The notes under the pieces are model-generated. The model searched no databases. It was not told where the DNA came from and worked only from the letters and a program-made list of their open reading frames with translations. Source: Flavobacterium sp. AG291 (GTDB lineage: Bacteria > Bacteroidota > Bacteroidia > Flavobacteriales > Flavobacteriaceae). Taken from it: DNA of 51,410 nucleotides. Both the position numbers and the translations under genes were made by a program. The stretch covers positions 1-51,410 of the forward strand of contig NZ_QQAR01000021.1 in NCBI RefSeq assembly GCF_003350375.1. Direction: 5' to 3'. Below, one piece after another: positions 26,352 through 36,447 of this stretch (the stretch's first letter is position 1; each line of letters starts with the position of its first letter).

Positions 26352-29300
26352 ATGCTTAATAAAATAATTCAATTTTCAGTTAAGAATAAACTGGCAATTG
26401 GTGTCTTCACATTGCTGTGGATTGTCTACGGGGTGTATGAAGTAAGCCGTTTACCTATTGATGCCGTACCTGACATCACTAACAATCAGGTACAGATTAT
26501 AACTACTGCGCCTTCATTAGGTGCTGAAGATGTAGAGCGCCTGATAACTTTTCCAATAGAACAGGCGATAAGTAACATTCCTCAACTTAAAGAAAGCCGG
26601 AGTATTTCGCGTTTTGGGCTATCAGTAGTGACCATAGTTTTTGAAGATGATACTGATGTATACTGGGCTCGTCAGCAGGTAGCAGAAAGACTTCAGAAAG
26701 TTGAGATTGATGAGAATGCTAACACGCCTGAAATGGGACCTGTAACTACAGGTCTTGGCGAAATATACCAGTATGTGCTAAAACCACAGCCGGGCTATGA
26801 AAACAAATTCTCTTTAGAAGATTTACGAACCATACAGGACTGGACAGTCAGAAGGCAATTGCTGGGAACTCCCGGTATAGCCGATGTGTCTACTTTTGGA
26901 GGAAAGTTAAAGCAATATGAAGTAGCTGTTAATCCGGCTAAATTAAAAGCACAAAACTTAACCATAAGCGATGTATTTACAGCACTTAGCCGAAGCAATC
27001 AAAATACTGGTGGCGCCTATATAGAAAAAGGGCCTACAGTATCTTACATTCGAAGTGTTGGTCTTGCCAAAAGCATGCAAGATGTAGAGAATATAGTTGT
27101 GAAATCTACTATGGCAGGTACACCGGTGCTTATAAAAAATATTGCTGAGGTAAAACTGTCTTCGGCAATTCGTTATGGTGCGCTTACCAATGAAACCGGT
27201 GAAGCCGTAGGTGGTATCGTGATGATGCTTAAAGGAGAAAATGCCAACAATGTAATCGTTAGCGTTAAGAAAAAAGTAGCTGAGGTTGAAAAGATACTTC
27301 CGGAGGGCTTAAAGATTGAACCTTTTCTTGACCGTACCAAAATGGTTGATAATGCCATTGGCACTGTAGAAAAGAATCTTGTTGAAGGAGCCTTGATAGT
27401 AGTACTGGTACTGGTGCTTTTCCTGGGTAACTTAAGAGCAGGATTTATAGTAGCATCGGTAATACCGTTGTCTATGCTTTTTGCCATTATCATGATGAAC
27501 ACTTTTGGAGTGAGTGGTAACCTGATGAGCCTTGGAGCACTTGATTTCGGACTTATTGTAGATGGAGCCGTAATTATAGTTGAAGCTATTTTACATCACC
27601 TTCATTCAGCAAAGAAATATAAATCAGTAAATAGCATATCTCAGGAAGATATGGATAAAGAAGTTACCGGATCGGCTGCGCGAATGATGAATGCTGCTGT
27701 TTTTGGACAAATAATCATCCTTATTGTTTATCTGCCTATATTATCGCTACAAGGCATAGAAGGTAAAATGTTTAAACCTATGGCTCAAACGGTTGCATTT
27801 GCCATTTTAGGAGCTTTTATACTGTCGTTAACCTATGTGCCTATGGTTAGTGCCCTTTTTATCAGTAAAAAAATCAGTCACAAACCTAACTTGTCCGACA
27901 GGGTTATGGCAAAGCTGGAGGGCTGGTATGAAGGCTGGCTGGTTAAAGCCTTAAAGATTCGTAAGGCAGTAGTTGCTACTGCAGTTGTATTGTTTGCTTT
28001 GGCACTGTTTCTTTTTAGCAGGATGGGAGGCGAATTTATTCCCCAACTTGAAGAAGGAGATTTTGCTGTAGAAACCCGTTTGCTTTTAGGAACAAACCTT
28101 ACCACTACGACTGAAACTATTGTAAAGATTTCTGCCGAACTTAAAAAGAAATATCCTGAAGTAAAACAGGTTGTGTCAAGGATAGGAAGTGCCGAAATTC
28201 CTACCGATCCAATGCCGATTGAAGGCGGGGATGTGATTATTGTGCTTAAAGACAAATCAGAGTGGACAAGCGCCTCGTCATTTCCTGAGCTGGCAGAAAA
28301 AATGGGTGAAACCATACAAAATGTTGCTCCGGGAGTTTCAACCGGTTTTCAGTATCCGGTTCAGATGCGCTTTAATGAGCTGATGACCGGAGCTAAACAG
28401 GATGTGGTTTGTAAAATATACGGAGAAGATTTAGACAAGCTTGCAAAATACTCAGAGCAGTTAGGGGCTATAAGCAGAACTGTAAAAGGAACTGCAGACC
28501 TATATGTAGAAAAAGTAACCGGTATGCCTCAAATTGTTATAGACTATAATTGGGCAGAAATGGCTAAGTACGGTTTGTATGTAGAGGACATAAATCGTAC
28601 TGTAAATACAGCTTTTGCAGGTGCAGTAGCCGGTAATATTTATGAAGGTGAAAAACGGTTTGATCTTGTAGTTCGTATAGGGAACAGCGGAAGGAAAGAT
28701 ATCAATGATGTACGCAATTTATTGGTTGCAACGCCATCCGGTGCGCAAATACCATTGTATCAGGTTGCTTCAGTAAATGAGATAGAAGGGCCAAACCAGA
28801 TTCAGCGTGAAGATGCGAAACGAAGAATAATAATAGGATTTAATGTTAGAGGACGTGATGTTCAGAGCATTGTAGATGAGCTTCAAAAAAAAGTAAATGC
28901 TGAAATCAAATTCGATCCCGGGTATTATGTAACCTATGGAGGAGCATTTGAAAACCTGCAACAGGCAAAAAGCAGATTGGGGGTAGCGGTTCCGGCAGCT
29001 TTACTAATGATTTTTGCACTGTTGTATTTTGCCTTCAGGTCGTTTAAAGAAGGTATCATCATTTTTACTGCAATTCCACTTTCGGCTATTGGTGGTGTTT
29101 TTGCCCTTACCCTTAGGGATATGCCTTTCAGTATTTCGGCAGGAGTTGGTTTTATAGCATTATTTGGTGTCGCAGTACTTAACGGAATTGTTTTGATATC
29201 GGAATTCAACCGTATCCAGAAACAGGGAGAAATTACCAATCCTTCAGATATAATACTTAACGGTACGAAAAACAGGCTTCGCCCGGTACTGATGACTGCA

Positions 29301-30728
29301 GCCGTTGCATCATTAGGTTTCCTGCCAATGGCATTAAGCAATGGTGCAGGAGCAGAGGTACAGCGACCGTTGGCAACGGTAGTTATAGGAGGTCTTGTTA
29401 CTGCAACCCTGCTTACTCTTTTTGTACTGCCTGCCATTTATCTTATGACCTACCATACTAAAATATTCAGCAAGAAGATGAAAAATAAAACGCTAAATAA
29501 AGCTACGGTTTTGCTTATCACGCTTTTTACAGTCTTTGGCGTTAAGGCCCAGGAACCTGTTAAAGTGCCTTTAATAAAGGCTGAAGAAATTGCCACAAAA
29601 AATAATAAACGTTTACAGGCGGCAAAGCATAACGAACGCTCTCAGGAGTACAGGTCTAAATCAGGCTATGATATCCCTAAAACAGTTATAGATGGTGATT
29701 ATGGACAGTTTAACAGCCGTATGAATGATACACGTTTTGGTATAAGTCAGAGTTTTAATTTTCCCACAGTGTATTCAAGGCAAAAGAAAGCACTTACCGA
29801 AAATTATAATGCAGCTCAGGCACAATCACAGCTTACTTTGCAAGAAGTGAAAGCTAATGTAAGAACCTTGTTTTATGAATTGGTGTGGCTTGAAAGCAAA
29901 AAGGAATTATTGCACTATGCCGACAGCGTTTACCGCCTTATGGAGGAAAAGTCCCAATTAAGGTTTAAAGTAGGGGAGACCAATGTATTGGAAAAAAGTG
30001 CGTCACAATCGGCAAGGCAGTTTTATACAAACCAGCTCAATATGATCAGGCAGGATATTGAAATCGCTTCAAGATCATTTAATACTGTTCTTCAGGACAG
30101 CCTTGTTTATACACCACAAACAGACAGTATAAAAATTCAGTTCGCAGTTCCGTTGGAAATGGCAGATACCGGTAATCTTCCGTTGTCTAAATTATCCCGG
30201 TCGGAAGCCGAAGCTGCTAAATGGAGATGGAAGTCTGAACGTGCACGTATGCTTCCGGATATTACTCTTGGTTATAATAATCTGAGCATCACAGGTTATC
30301 AGACTGACAAGACTGGTAATGACAGTTACTATGGACCCGGAGACCGATTTAGTTATGTTACAGCCGGACTTAGCATACCACTGTTCTTTGGTAGCCAGTT
30401 GGCAAAAAACAAAGCGGCTAAAGCCGAGTGGCAAAATATGGAATCGCAAAACGAAGCTGTAAAAACAGAATTGACTACCCAATTGGTCAACGCTCAAAAA
30501 GAGGTTATAAAATTCAGAGAGAGTCTGCATTACTATGAAACTGACGGCCTGGCTAATGCACAAACTATTATTGATGCTGCAAATAGCCAGTTTACTAATG
30601 GTGATATCGATTATCTGCAATGGGTACTGGTGGTAAATCAGGCCATTACCATTAAAAATGAATATCTGGATACTGTAAATAATTATAACAAGGCAGTTAT
30701 CGCACTGCAAACCTTAAACAATTTGTAA
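26352..30728 (+). CDS. Heavy-metal RND pump CusA/CzcA fused to TolC-like outer-membrane channel
   Basis: 1458 aa from ATG 26352 (MLNKIIQFSVKNKLAIG); the in-frame start at 26310 would add a non-family extension. Residues 1-1042 are a full HME-family pump. The TM4 signature DFGLIVDGAVIIVEA (from about 397) is the CzcA-type D-F-G-x3-D proton-relay motif. Residues 1043-1458 are an outer-membrane-factor domain with two OEP-like halves. The junction reads MKNKTLNKATVLLITLFTVF then GVKAQE, which looks like an intact signal peptide now inside the fusion. The complex should export Cu(I)/Ag(I) or Co/Zn/Cd; the metal cannot be decided by eye. The CusB-like adaptor gene starts 4 bp after the stop. Confidence 0.92.
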   Translation: MLNKIIQFSVKNKLAIGVFTLLWIVYGVYEVSRLPIDAVPDITNNQVQIITTAPSLGAEDVERLITFPIEQAISNIPQLKESRSISRFGLSVVTIVFEDDTDVYWARQQVAERLQKVEIDENANTPEMGPVTTGLGEIYQYVLKPQPGYENKFSLEDLRTIQDWTVRRQLLGTPGIADVSTFGGKLKQYEVAVNPAKLKAQNLTISDVFTALSRSNQNTGGAYIEKGPTVSYIRSVGLAKSMQDVENIVVKSTMAGTPVLIKNIAEVKLSSAIRYGALTNETGEAVGGIVMMLKGENANNVIVSVKKKVAEVEKILPEGLKIEPFLDRTKMVDNAIGTVEKNLVEGALIVVLVLVLFLGNLRAGFIVASVIPLSMLFAIIMMNTFGVSGNLMSLGALDFGLIVDGAVIIVEAILHHLHSAKKYKSVNSISQEDMDKEVTGSAARMMNAAVFGQIIILIVYLPILSLQGIEGKMFKPMAQTVAFAILGAFILSLTYVPMVSALFISKKISHKPNLSDRVMAKLEGWYEGWLVKALKIRKAVVATAVVLFALALFLFSRMGGEFIPQLEEGDFAVETRLLLGTNLTTTTETIVKISAELKKKYPEVKQVVSRIGSAEIPTDPMPIEGGDVIIVLKDKSEWTSASSFPELAEKMGETIQNVAPGVSTGFQYPVQMRFNELMTGAKQDVVCKIYGEDLDKLAKYSEQLGAISRTVKGTADLYVEKVTGMPQIVIDYNWAEMAKYGLYVEDINRTVNTAFAGAVAGNIYEGEKRFDLVVRIGNSGRKDINDVRNLLVATPSGAQIPLYQVASVNEIEGPNQIQREDAKRRIIIGFNVRGRDVQSIVDELQKKVNAEIKFDPGYYVTYGGAFENLQQAKSRLGVAVPAALLMIFALLYFAFRSFKEGIIIFTAIPLSAIGGVFALTLRDMPFSISAGVGFIALFGVAVLNGIVLISEFNRIQKQGEITNPSDIILNGTKNRLRPVLMTAAVASLGFLPMALSNGAGAEVQRPLATVVIGGLVTATLLTLFVLPAIYLMTYHTKIFSKKMKNKTLNKATVLLITLFTVFGVKAQEPVKVPLIKAEEIATKNNKRLQAAKHNERSQEYRSKSGYDIPKTVIDGDYGQFNSRMNDTRFGISQSFNFPTVYSRQKKALTENYNAAQAQSQLTLQEVKANVRTLFYELVWLESKKELLHYADSVYRLMEEKSQLRFKVGETNVLEKSASQSARQFYTNQLNMIRQDIEIASRSFNTVLQDSLVYTPQTDSIKIQFAVPLEMADTGNLPLSKLSRSEAEAAKWRWKSERARMLPDITLGYNNLSITGYQTDKTGNDSYYGPGDRFSYVTAGLSIPLFFGSQLAKNKAAKAEWQNMESQNEAVKTELTTQLVNAQKEVIKFRESLHYYETDGLANAQTIIDAANSQFTNGDIDYLQWVLVVNQAITIKNEYLDTVNNYNKAVIALQTLNNL

Positions 30729-30732
30729 TATC

Positions 30733-31872
30733 ATGAAACGCTATATAGTATCAATATTAGCTTGTACCGCATTGTTTTCATGTGGAAAAAAAGAAACTGA
30801 AACCAGTACTGAAAAACTACCGGCGACTGCTGCTTCTAACGTGGTTGAACTCACAACTGAACAGGCAAAAAATGCGGGTATAGAAACAGGAAAACCTCAG
30901 GAGAAGGAACTGAGTGGTACCATTCAGTTACAGGGTAGCGTTACCGTGCCCCCCCAAAGTATTGTACATGTTACTTTTCCACTTGGCGGATACATAAGGA
31001 AAACAAACCTGATGCCCGGTATGCAGGTTCAAAAAGGACAGGTTTTGGCAGTTATTGAAGATATGCAGTACATTCAGCTGCAACAGGATTATCTTACTGC
31101 AAAAGAGCAGTTCAGACTCTCGGAAATGGAATATAACAGACAAAAAGAACTTAATGCAAAGAAAGCCAGCAGTGATAAGCTTTTTGAACAGGTTACAGCC
31201 GAAAAAGAGACGCATAGGATTACCATGGCATCATTAAGTCAAAAATTGACGTTGCTGGGGGTAAATCCGTCAAGGCTTACCGCTTCAACAATTTCTAAAT
31301 CCTTATCTATCGTTTCACCGGTTAACGGTTTGGTGTCTAAAGTAAATGTAAACGTAGGGAAGTATATTGCAGCTACTGAAATGCTTTTTGAACTTATAAA
31401 TGTACAGGATATTGTGTTAACATTCAATGCTTTTGAAAAAGATATACCTTATCTTAAAACAGGTCAAAAGGTTGAGGTGTATCTAAACGATCGAATCAGC
31501 GATAAGTTATCTGCTAAAGTTATGTACATCAACCAAAGCCTTAATGGTGACAGGGCAGCAGAGATTATTTGTAAACTGGACAGGTATGACAGCGCATTGC
31601 TTCCCGGGCAGTTTGTTAATGCAGACGTTAGCATATCCAATAAAAAATCGCTGACTGTACCTGAAGGAGCCGTAACGGAGTGGCAAGGCAAAAATTATGT
31701 TTTTGAACATAAAAAAGAAAACAGCTATGAAATGATACCGGTAACAGTTGGTATTGTTCAAAATGGTATGAAGCAAATAAGTTCTGAAAAAGTGTCTACA
31801 AATTCAGAGCTGGTTATTAAGAATGCTTATTCGTTGCTTATGAAAGCAATGAATAGCGGTGAAGAGGAGTAA
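30733..31872 (+). CDS. Heavy-metal RND periplasmic adaptor (CusB/CzcB-like lipoprotein)
   Basis: 379 aa. Lipoprotein signal with C17 (ALFSC) and a Lys/Glu/Thr-rich linker. A lipoyl-type motif is split around a helical hairpin (GGYIRKTNLMPGMQVQKGQ at about 84-102 and IVSPVNGLVSKVNVNVGKYI at about 195-215; hairpin about 110-170). Barrel and membrane-proximal domains follow. It bridges the CusA part and the TolC-like part of the preceding fusion protein. No Met-rich or His-rich metal-binding N-terminus is obvious. It is the last gene of the operon, closed by a strong terminator. Confidence 0.92.
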   Translation: MKRYIVSILACTALFSCGKKETETSTEKLPATAASNVVELTTEQAKNAGIETGKPQEKELSGTIQLQGSVTVPPQSIVHVTFPLGGYIRKTNLMPGMQVQKGQVLAVIEDMQYIQLQQDYLTAKEQFRLSEMEYNRQKELNAKKASSDKLFEQVTAEKETHRITMASLSQKLTLLGVNPSRLTASTISKSLSIVSPVNGLVSKVNVNVGKYIAATEMLFELINVQDIVLTFNAFEKDIPYLKTGQKVEVYLNDRISDKLSAKVMYINQSLNGDRAAEIICKLDRYDSALLPGQFVNADVSISNKKSLTVPEGAVTEWQGKNYVFEHKKENSYEMIPVTVGIVQNGMKQISSEKVSTNSELVIKNAYSLLMKAMNSGEEE

Positions 31873-31889
31873 ATACTATTTTAAAGCAA

Positions 31890-31921
31890 AAGAGGCTGCC
31901 TAAAACAGCCTCTTTTTTTTT
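31890..31921 (+). terminator. Rho-independent terminator of the heavy-metal RND operon
   Basis: GAGGCTG pairs with CAGCCTC across a 7-base loop. AGAGGCTG...CAGCCTCT is followed by a run of T. Confidence 0.9.
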
Positions 31922-31947
31922 ATGAGATTAAGCTCTTTTAAAACCCT

Positions 31948-31993
31948 AATTAAAAAATCCATTTTACAATTAAGTAAAATGGATTTTTTAATT
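31948..31993. terminator. 20-bp perfect hairpin, terminator for the DUF5689 gene
   Basis: The left arm 31948-31967 and right arm 31974-31993 are perfectly complementary over 20 bp with a 6-base loop. The arms contain A- and T-runs, so it can terminate in either direction. It lies 13 bp past the stop of the minus-strand lipoprotein gene. Confidence 0.85.
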
Positions 31994-32006
31994 CTAACTA
32001 AATGGA

Positions 32007-33410
32007 TTAGTTTATAGCTATATCATCAATCTGAATTGTGGTTGTAACATTAGAAGATCCGGTATATTCAAAAACAAAATAACCATTTCCGGTAAGTGTT
32101 GCAGGGATGCTGTAAGATCCTGCTGTTGTAAATGAATTTTGAGATTGTCCGCTTGCAGGGTAAATTAAATTAGTGAAGCTACTGGTGATATCTACAAGTT
32201 TAGTTTCGTCAATATCAAAACCTGCCTGATAATCTGCATCTTTAATATAATATACTTTTAAAGCTTCTCCTGTCATATAACGTATCTCTTTACTAAAGCT
32301 AAATGTATTTGCTGCTGTAAAGTCAACAGGTACAAAGAAATACGTTTTAGAATCTACACCCGGAGTACTTGAACCTGAAAATGATGTCATCTCGATATAT
32401 TTATTACCGGTATTATTCGGGTATTGTTTAACCTGCCAGTATCTGTTACCCACGGTATAGTCTGTGATATATTTTGGGAATGAAGAAGCATTAAGAGCAT
32501 AGCTTTCAAAGTTTTCAGTTACGTTTCCTGTATAGGTAAGTGCAGATCCTACCTGTGCAGACTGACTTTGTCCCGGTTCGGGCGGAGCTTCACCAAACCT
32601 TGCTTCAGTAAGTTTTATATCAGCCTCAGTACGCGCGATAAACTGGTAATCTTCATTATATTTTGTCATTACCCCTCTAACAGTTCCTGATTCTTTTGGA
32701 ACAGTGTGTGAAGCATAAGCCGTAAACTCACTTGTTCTGAAAATAACCCTTCTTCCTGTTGCATCTTCAAGGTAGTGGTTAGTAGCACCACCAATTTCGT
32801 TAGTGTCATCATAGTACGTTTTGTATACAGATTCTTTAACGAACTCTACATTTTGAAGTTCTATAAGTGTATTAACCCTTACATCTTTTAAAGCTTCCTG
32901 AATTGTTAACTTTTGTACTAACTGGTCTTCAGGAATAATAGTGCAAGAAGGTACAATGACTTCTCTGAAATCAGCAGGTGCCAACCTTCCTACTTCTCCC
33001 TGATATAGGGCACCAATTCGTAGAGAACCAAATTTTTTGTCAGTATAAATAAAATCATCATTTAATTTTACATACACCATACGTCCCGGTTCCATTCTTT
33101 TGAAGATAGATGTTACATCCGCCGGAACGCTAAAACCAAAAGATCCATCAGCGGTTTGTAGTGAAACTGATTTAAAGAAATTGCCTTCAACATCTGTTGA
33201 TACTACATAAGCAGCTATAACATCTTCTTTTGTATATTTTGCAGCTACTGCCGGTGCAGGTACCTGTTGAGGCTCTAATGTTGTTGTAAGGTAATTTTCA
33301 GGACAATTAAGATTAGGAGTGTCGTAATCGTCTTCATTTATACAGCTTGTCAGTAGTAAGCCTGATGCTAGTATCAATGCAATCACTGATTTATTAAAAA
33401 CTGTTTTCAT
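32007..33410 (-). CDS. DUF5689-domain lipoprotein
   Basis: 467 aa. Lipoprotein signal with LLLTSC (C23). An OB-fold-like DUF5689 region follows (about 50-270: YTKEDVIAAYVVSTDVEGNF and RVNTLIELQNVEF, YNEDYQFIARTEADI). A C-terminal choice-of-anchor-like beta domain (about 295-467) begins ENFESYALN and ends TTTIQIDDIAIN. It lies 12 bp after the TonB receptor gene on the same strand and probably acts as its surface lipoprotein partner, analogous in position to SusD, though unrelated by sequence. The substrate is unknown; the divergent EEP nuclease/phosphatase hints at nucleic acids or phosphoesters. Confidence 0.82.
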   Translation of the reverse strand: MKTVFNKSVIALILASGLLLTSCINEDDYDTPNLNCPENYLTTTLEPQQVPAPAVAAKYTKEDVIAAYVVSTDVEGNFFKSVSLQTADGSFGFSVPADVTSIFKRMEPGRMVYVKLNDDFIYTDKKFGSLRIGALYQGEVGRLAPADFREVIVPSCTIIPEDQLVQKLTIQEALKDVRVNTLIELQNVEFVKESVYKTYYDDTNEIGGATNHYLEDATGRRVIFRTSEFTAYASHTVPKESGTVRGVMTKYNEDYQFIARTEADIKLTEARFGEAPPEPGQSQSAQVGSALTYTGNVTENFESYALNASSFPKYITDYTVGNRYWQVKQYPNNTGNKYIEMTSFSGSSTPGVDSKTYFFVPVDFTAANTFSFSKEIRYMTGEALKVYYIKDADYQAGFDIDETKLVDITSSFTNLIYPASGQSQNSFTTAGSYSIPATLTGNGYFVFEYTGSSNVTTTIQIDDIAIN

Positions 33411-33422
33411 AGTATGTTTTTT

Positions 33423-36311
33423 TTAAAGATTTATATAAAGGTTAACAAAATATGTCCTGCCGTATCCATAAAAGTACCTCGGACCAAAAGAAGGAGTTCC
33501 GCTTGAAACGTCCTGATTTAATTGTCTGTAATTAGCATTTCGAGCCTGTTCGAAACCACCTGTTTTGTATGAAACATCAAAAAGGTTGTTAATGCTGGCG
33601 AAGAATCCAAAAGTGTTATTGCCTATTTTCCATGACTTACCACCTGTAAGATTAACTAAAAAGAAGCCATCAAATTTTTCCTGTTTTAATAACTGTCTTG
33701 TGCGGGCATCTGTAATTTCACCGAATTGATAGCCTGTTTCAGGGTTTATCAAAAAGTGATCTGTTCTTAATAAGGCAGATACATCTATGTAGCTACTTGC
33801 CAGATAGTTTCCATTAGCACCAATCCACCAGAATTTAGGATCTCTGTACTCAATTCCTAAAGAGTAGGCTTGTTGTGGCATACCCGGTAGTTTATAATCT
33901 TTAAGGTATGCTTGACCAAAGTTAGTTACTGAAGTATTTACATCTCCTGGATTTGTTTCAATAAGCTCTGCAGCAATACCATCGTTGTTGATGCTTACTG
34001 TAGGGTTATTCGAGTAAGTATACTGACCGTATGAAGCCGAAGCCATAGCCTTAATAGTAGGAGTGAACTGGTATTCTATACCCATTTCAATACCCATTTG
34101 CCTTTTATTTATATCTGTAACTGTTTCGGCGATAAAGGCATTTGAATCTGCCGAATCATCTGCTTCAACAATACCTTCTGCAAAGAAAAATGATGTTTCT
34201 GTAGCGTTTTGAATCTCTGAGTAAAAACCTGTTAATCTTGCTTTTAATTTAGGGGCTCTAATAATGTAGCTAAGATCACCACCATAAATGGTTTCACTAT
34301 CTAAACCGTCAACAATACTGTTATTTAGTCTTGCATTAGGGAACGTGTTTCTAAGGGTAGGAGCTTTGGTCATATAAATACCATTAAGGGTAAGCATATG
34401 TCTTCCTGTTATTTTATAGTTAGCACCGGCTTTAAAACCTAAATTGTCAAAGTTTACTTTTTCACTTTTTCCAAAAGAGTTGTTCGCATATATACCATTT
34501 TTGTACAAACCGTCTCTTTGATAATCTGAGCGGATGTAGTTTGCAGCAACATAAAAATCTGCTTTGCTATATGTAAATCTTCCCTGAGCAAAAGCGTCAA
34601 TGGTATTTGCCAGAAGGTTATAGTTATAACCAAAAGTATCACCAACACCTACTTGTCTGTTTGGATTATTCAAATCAGATTGTGCCTGATTGCCACTATA
34701 AAAAGAGTCTATATCATCATAATGCGTTCCACCAAGAAGATCAAGAAGATTCTGGAAGTTATGAGATTTCAGGTTTTTATAAGTCACTCCACCATCAAGA
34801 CTTAAGTGATCGGTAAGCTGTGAGTGAAAAATACTGTTAGCCGTAAATAGTTTATCATCTGTTCTGTCTTCATACAATACATATTTACTTTTAGATGGTG
34901 CTCGTCCTATGATGTTTCCGTTAGCATCAGTTATTGCAGTTGTATTAGCTGTATACATTCCATCCCAGTCAATTTGAGAATTAGCTTTAAAATCTTCTCT
35001 TGTCTTATCAGCTATCCTTACTATGTCTTCATCATTACCAATATATTTTCCACCAACACCTCCGGGATAATAATCCTCAGGATTGTTAGAATCTGTATAT
35101 TGAGAAGTATAATAACTCGGTAAATTCCTGTAATAAGTAGGATCAGGATTATCTGCATCCTGATAGTCAATACGACTGTTGCCAATTTTTCCGAACTGGT
35201 AAGCAACATTTGTATTTAGTGTACTTTTTTCGCTTATTTTCCAGAAATGGCTTAACATTAAAATAGGTTCATCAACATCTTTGTCTCTTGAGTTCCTTTT
35301 TTTGCCATTTTGCCATCCCCAGTAAGAGTTGTATTTTTCGCCAACCAGGCTGGTAACTTCTTGTGTGTTAGGAGAGTTTTTCCCTCTGCTGTTTTCAGCA
35401 TAAATACTTGTAAAGTTAAGGCTGTGACTATCGCCAAAACGTTTTTCTACACTGGCAAAGAATGAATTGGCACTATAATCCGTACCTTCAAAATAACCTT
35501 CTGTAGACCATCTTCGCGAACCTGAAATTACAAATGCAATTCCATCTTTGTTAAGTCCGGATGCATAAGTACCCATACCTCTCCAACTGTAATTTGTATT
35601 AGTCCCCGAGAATGAAATACGCGTGCCCGGGCGGTATATAGATGCTCTTGTATTGATTTCCTGAGTACCTAAAAGTCCACCAAAAGTATAATCAGACGGT
35701 GCCGAACCCATAGTGAACTCCTGGTTTCTGGTAGCATCATTAAGGCCTCCCCAGTTACTCCATTGAGGTCTTCCGTCATATATTTTATTCATTACTACTC
35801 CATTAATCATAGTAACGCCATATTCATTGTCAAGACCTCTTATCCTGAAACGGGCTAAACCCCAGTTAAAGGCAGCAGCCTGCTGATATGTATCTCGTGA
35901 TGCCTGTAGTAATCCTGCGGTGTTTTCAGACCCACTGTTATCATCACCCAGGTCATTTTCTGTAATGGTGATAAGGCTTAATTCCTGTTCTGAAGTTATG
36001 TCTAATTCAAGAGAAATAATTCCAAGATCTGACTGTTGTCCGGACTTAATTTCCAAATTGAATGTTTTTGGTGCATAGCCGGCACTCTGAACTACAATTG
36101 CCTGTTTTCCTTCGGCTATATTTTCAAAGATAAATACCCCTTCTGCATTTGTCGTAACGGTTAGATTTGTGCTTTGAAGGGTTGCAGCAATATCCTGCAA
36201 TGGTTTTTTCGATTTAGAATCGATTACGGTACCTTTTACCTGCGAAACCTGTTGTGCCCAACACGTTATGACCTGCAGAAAAAGCAAAAGGCCGAGTAGC
36301 GTTTTTTTCAT
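33423..36311 (-). CDS. TonB-dependent outer-membrane receptor
   Basis: 962 aa. Signal peptide (MKKTLLGLLLFLQVITCWAQQ), CarboxypepD_reg-like domain (about 22-100: VKGTVIDSKSKKPLQDIAAT), plug domain (about 120-250: FRIRGLDNEYGVTMINGVVMN) and a long beta-barrel ending in aromatic strands (YGRTYFVNLYINL). It imports a substrate too large for porins using TonB energy. It forms an operon with the DUF5689 lipoprotein and is divergent from the EEP-family gene. There is no SusD-type partner, so a glycan substrate is less likely than nucleotides, phosphate esters or metal chelates; this is inference. Confidence 0.93.
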   Translation of the reverse strand: MKKTLLGLLLFLQVITCWAQQVSQVKGTVIDSKSKKPLQDIAATLQSTNLTVTTNAEGVFIFENIAEGKQAIVVQSAGYAPKTFNLEIKSGQQSDLGIISLELDITSEQELSLITITENDLGDDNSGSENTAGLLQASRDTYQQAAAFNWGLARFRIRGLDNEYGVTMINGVVMNKIYDGRPQWSNWGGLNDATRNQEFTMGSAPSDYTFGGLLGTQEINTRASIYRPGTRISFSGTNTNYSWRGMGTYASGLNKDGIAFVISGSRRWSTEGYFEGTDYSANSFFASVEKRFGDSHSLNFTSIYAENSRGKNSPNTQEVTSLVGEKYNSYWGWQNGKKRNSRDKDVDEPILMLSHFWKISEKSTLNTNVAYQFGKIGNSRIDYQDADNPDPTYYRNLPSYYTSQYTDSNNPEDYYPGGVGGKYIGNDEDIVRIADKTREDFKANSQIDWDGMYTANTTAITDANGNIIGRAPSKSKYVLYEDRTDDKLFTANSIFHSQLTDHLSLDGGVTYKNLKSHNFQNLLDLLGGTHYDDIDSFYSGNQAQSDLNNPNRQVGVGDTFGYNYNLLANTIDAFAQGRFTYSKADFYVAANYIRSDYQRDGLYKNGIYANNSFGKSEKVNFDNLGFKAGANYKITGRHMLTLNGIYMTKAPTLRNTFPNARLNNSIVDGLDSETIYGGDLSYIIRAPKLKARLTGFYSEIQNATETSFFFAEGIVEADDSADSNAFIAETVTDINKRQMGIEMGIEYQFTPTIKAMASASYGQYTYSNNPTVSINNDGIAAELIETNPGDVNTSVTNFGQAYLKDYKLPGMPQQAYSLGIEYRDPKFWWIGANGNYLASSYIDVSALLRTDHFLINPETGYQFGEITDARTRQLLKQEKFDGFFLVNLTGGKSWKIGNNTFGFFASINNLFDVSYKTGGFEQARNANYRQLNQDVSSGTPSFGPRYFYGYGRTYFVNLYINL

Positions 36312-36365
36312 AAATTTAAGTAAAGTTAATCTCCAATCATTAAGTTAAAAATTTCTTAACGGGCA

Positions 36366-36401
36366 CAAAATTAGATGTTTTGATTATCCTATTTACTTTT
36401 G
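36366..36401. promoter_or_regulatory. Divergent -7 elements between TonB receptor and EEP genes
   Basis: Minus strand: TAATTTTG (36373 down to 36366). Plus strand: TACTTTTG (36394-36401). Both match TAnnTTTG perfectly, 20 bp apart. The predicted starts give leaders of about 50 bases (receptor) and 43 bases (EEP gene). Close divergent promoters suggest joint control; no clear operator dyad was found. Confidence 0.45.
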
Positions 36402-36447
36402 TCGCAGGGTTTAAACTAAACTTGATATTTACATAATATTCGTCAAA

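Noticed and set aside
28934..29437. 167-codon minus-strand open frame within the CusA part
   Set aside because: Shadow frame opposite conserved transmembrane segments of the pump.
30192..30710. 172-codon minus-strand open frame inside the CusA-TolC gene
   Set aside because: It lies fully within a well-supported coding gene, has no recognisable domain and an unusual Cys/Ile-rich composition typical of antisense frames.
36428..36447. TTGA...TCAA symmetry just before the EEP gene as an FNR-type site
   Set aside because: The half-sites are too far apart and lie downstream of the predicted -7 element.
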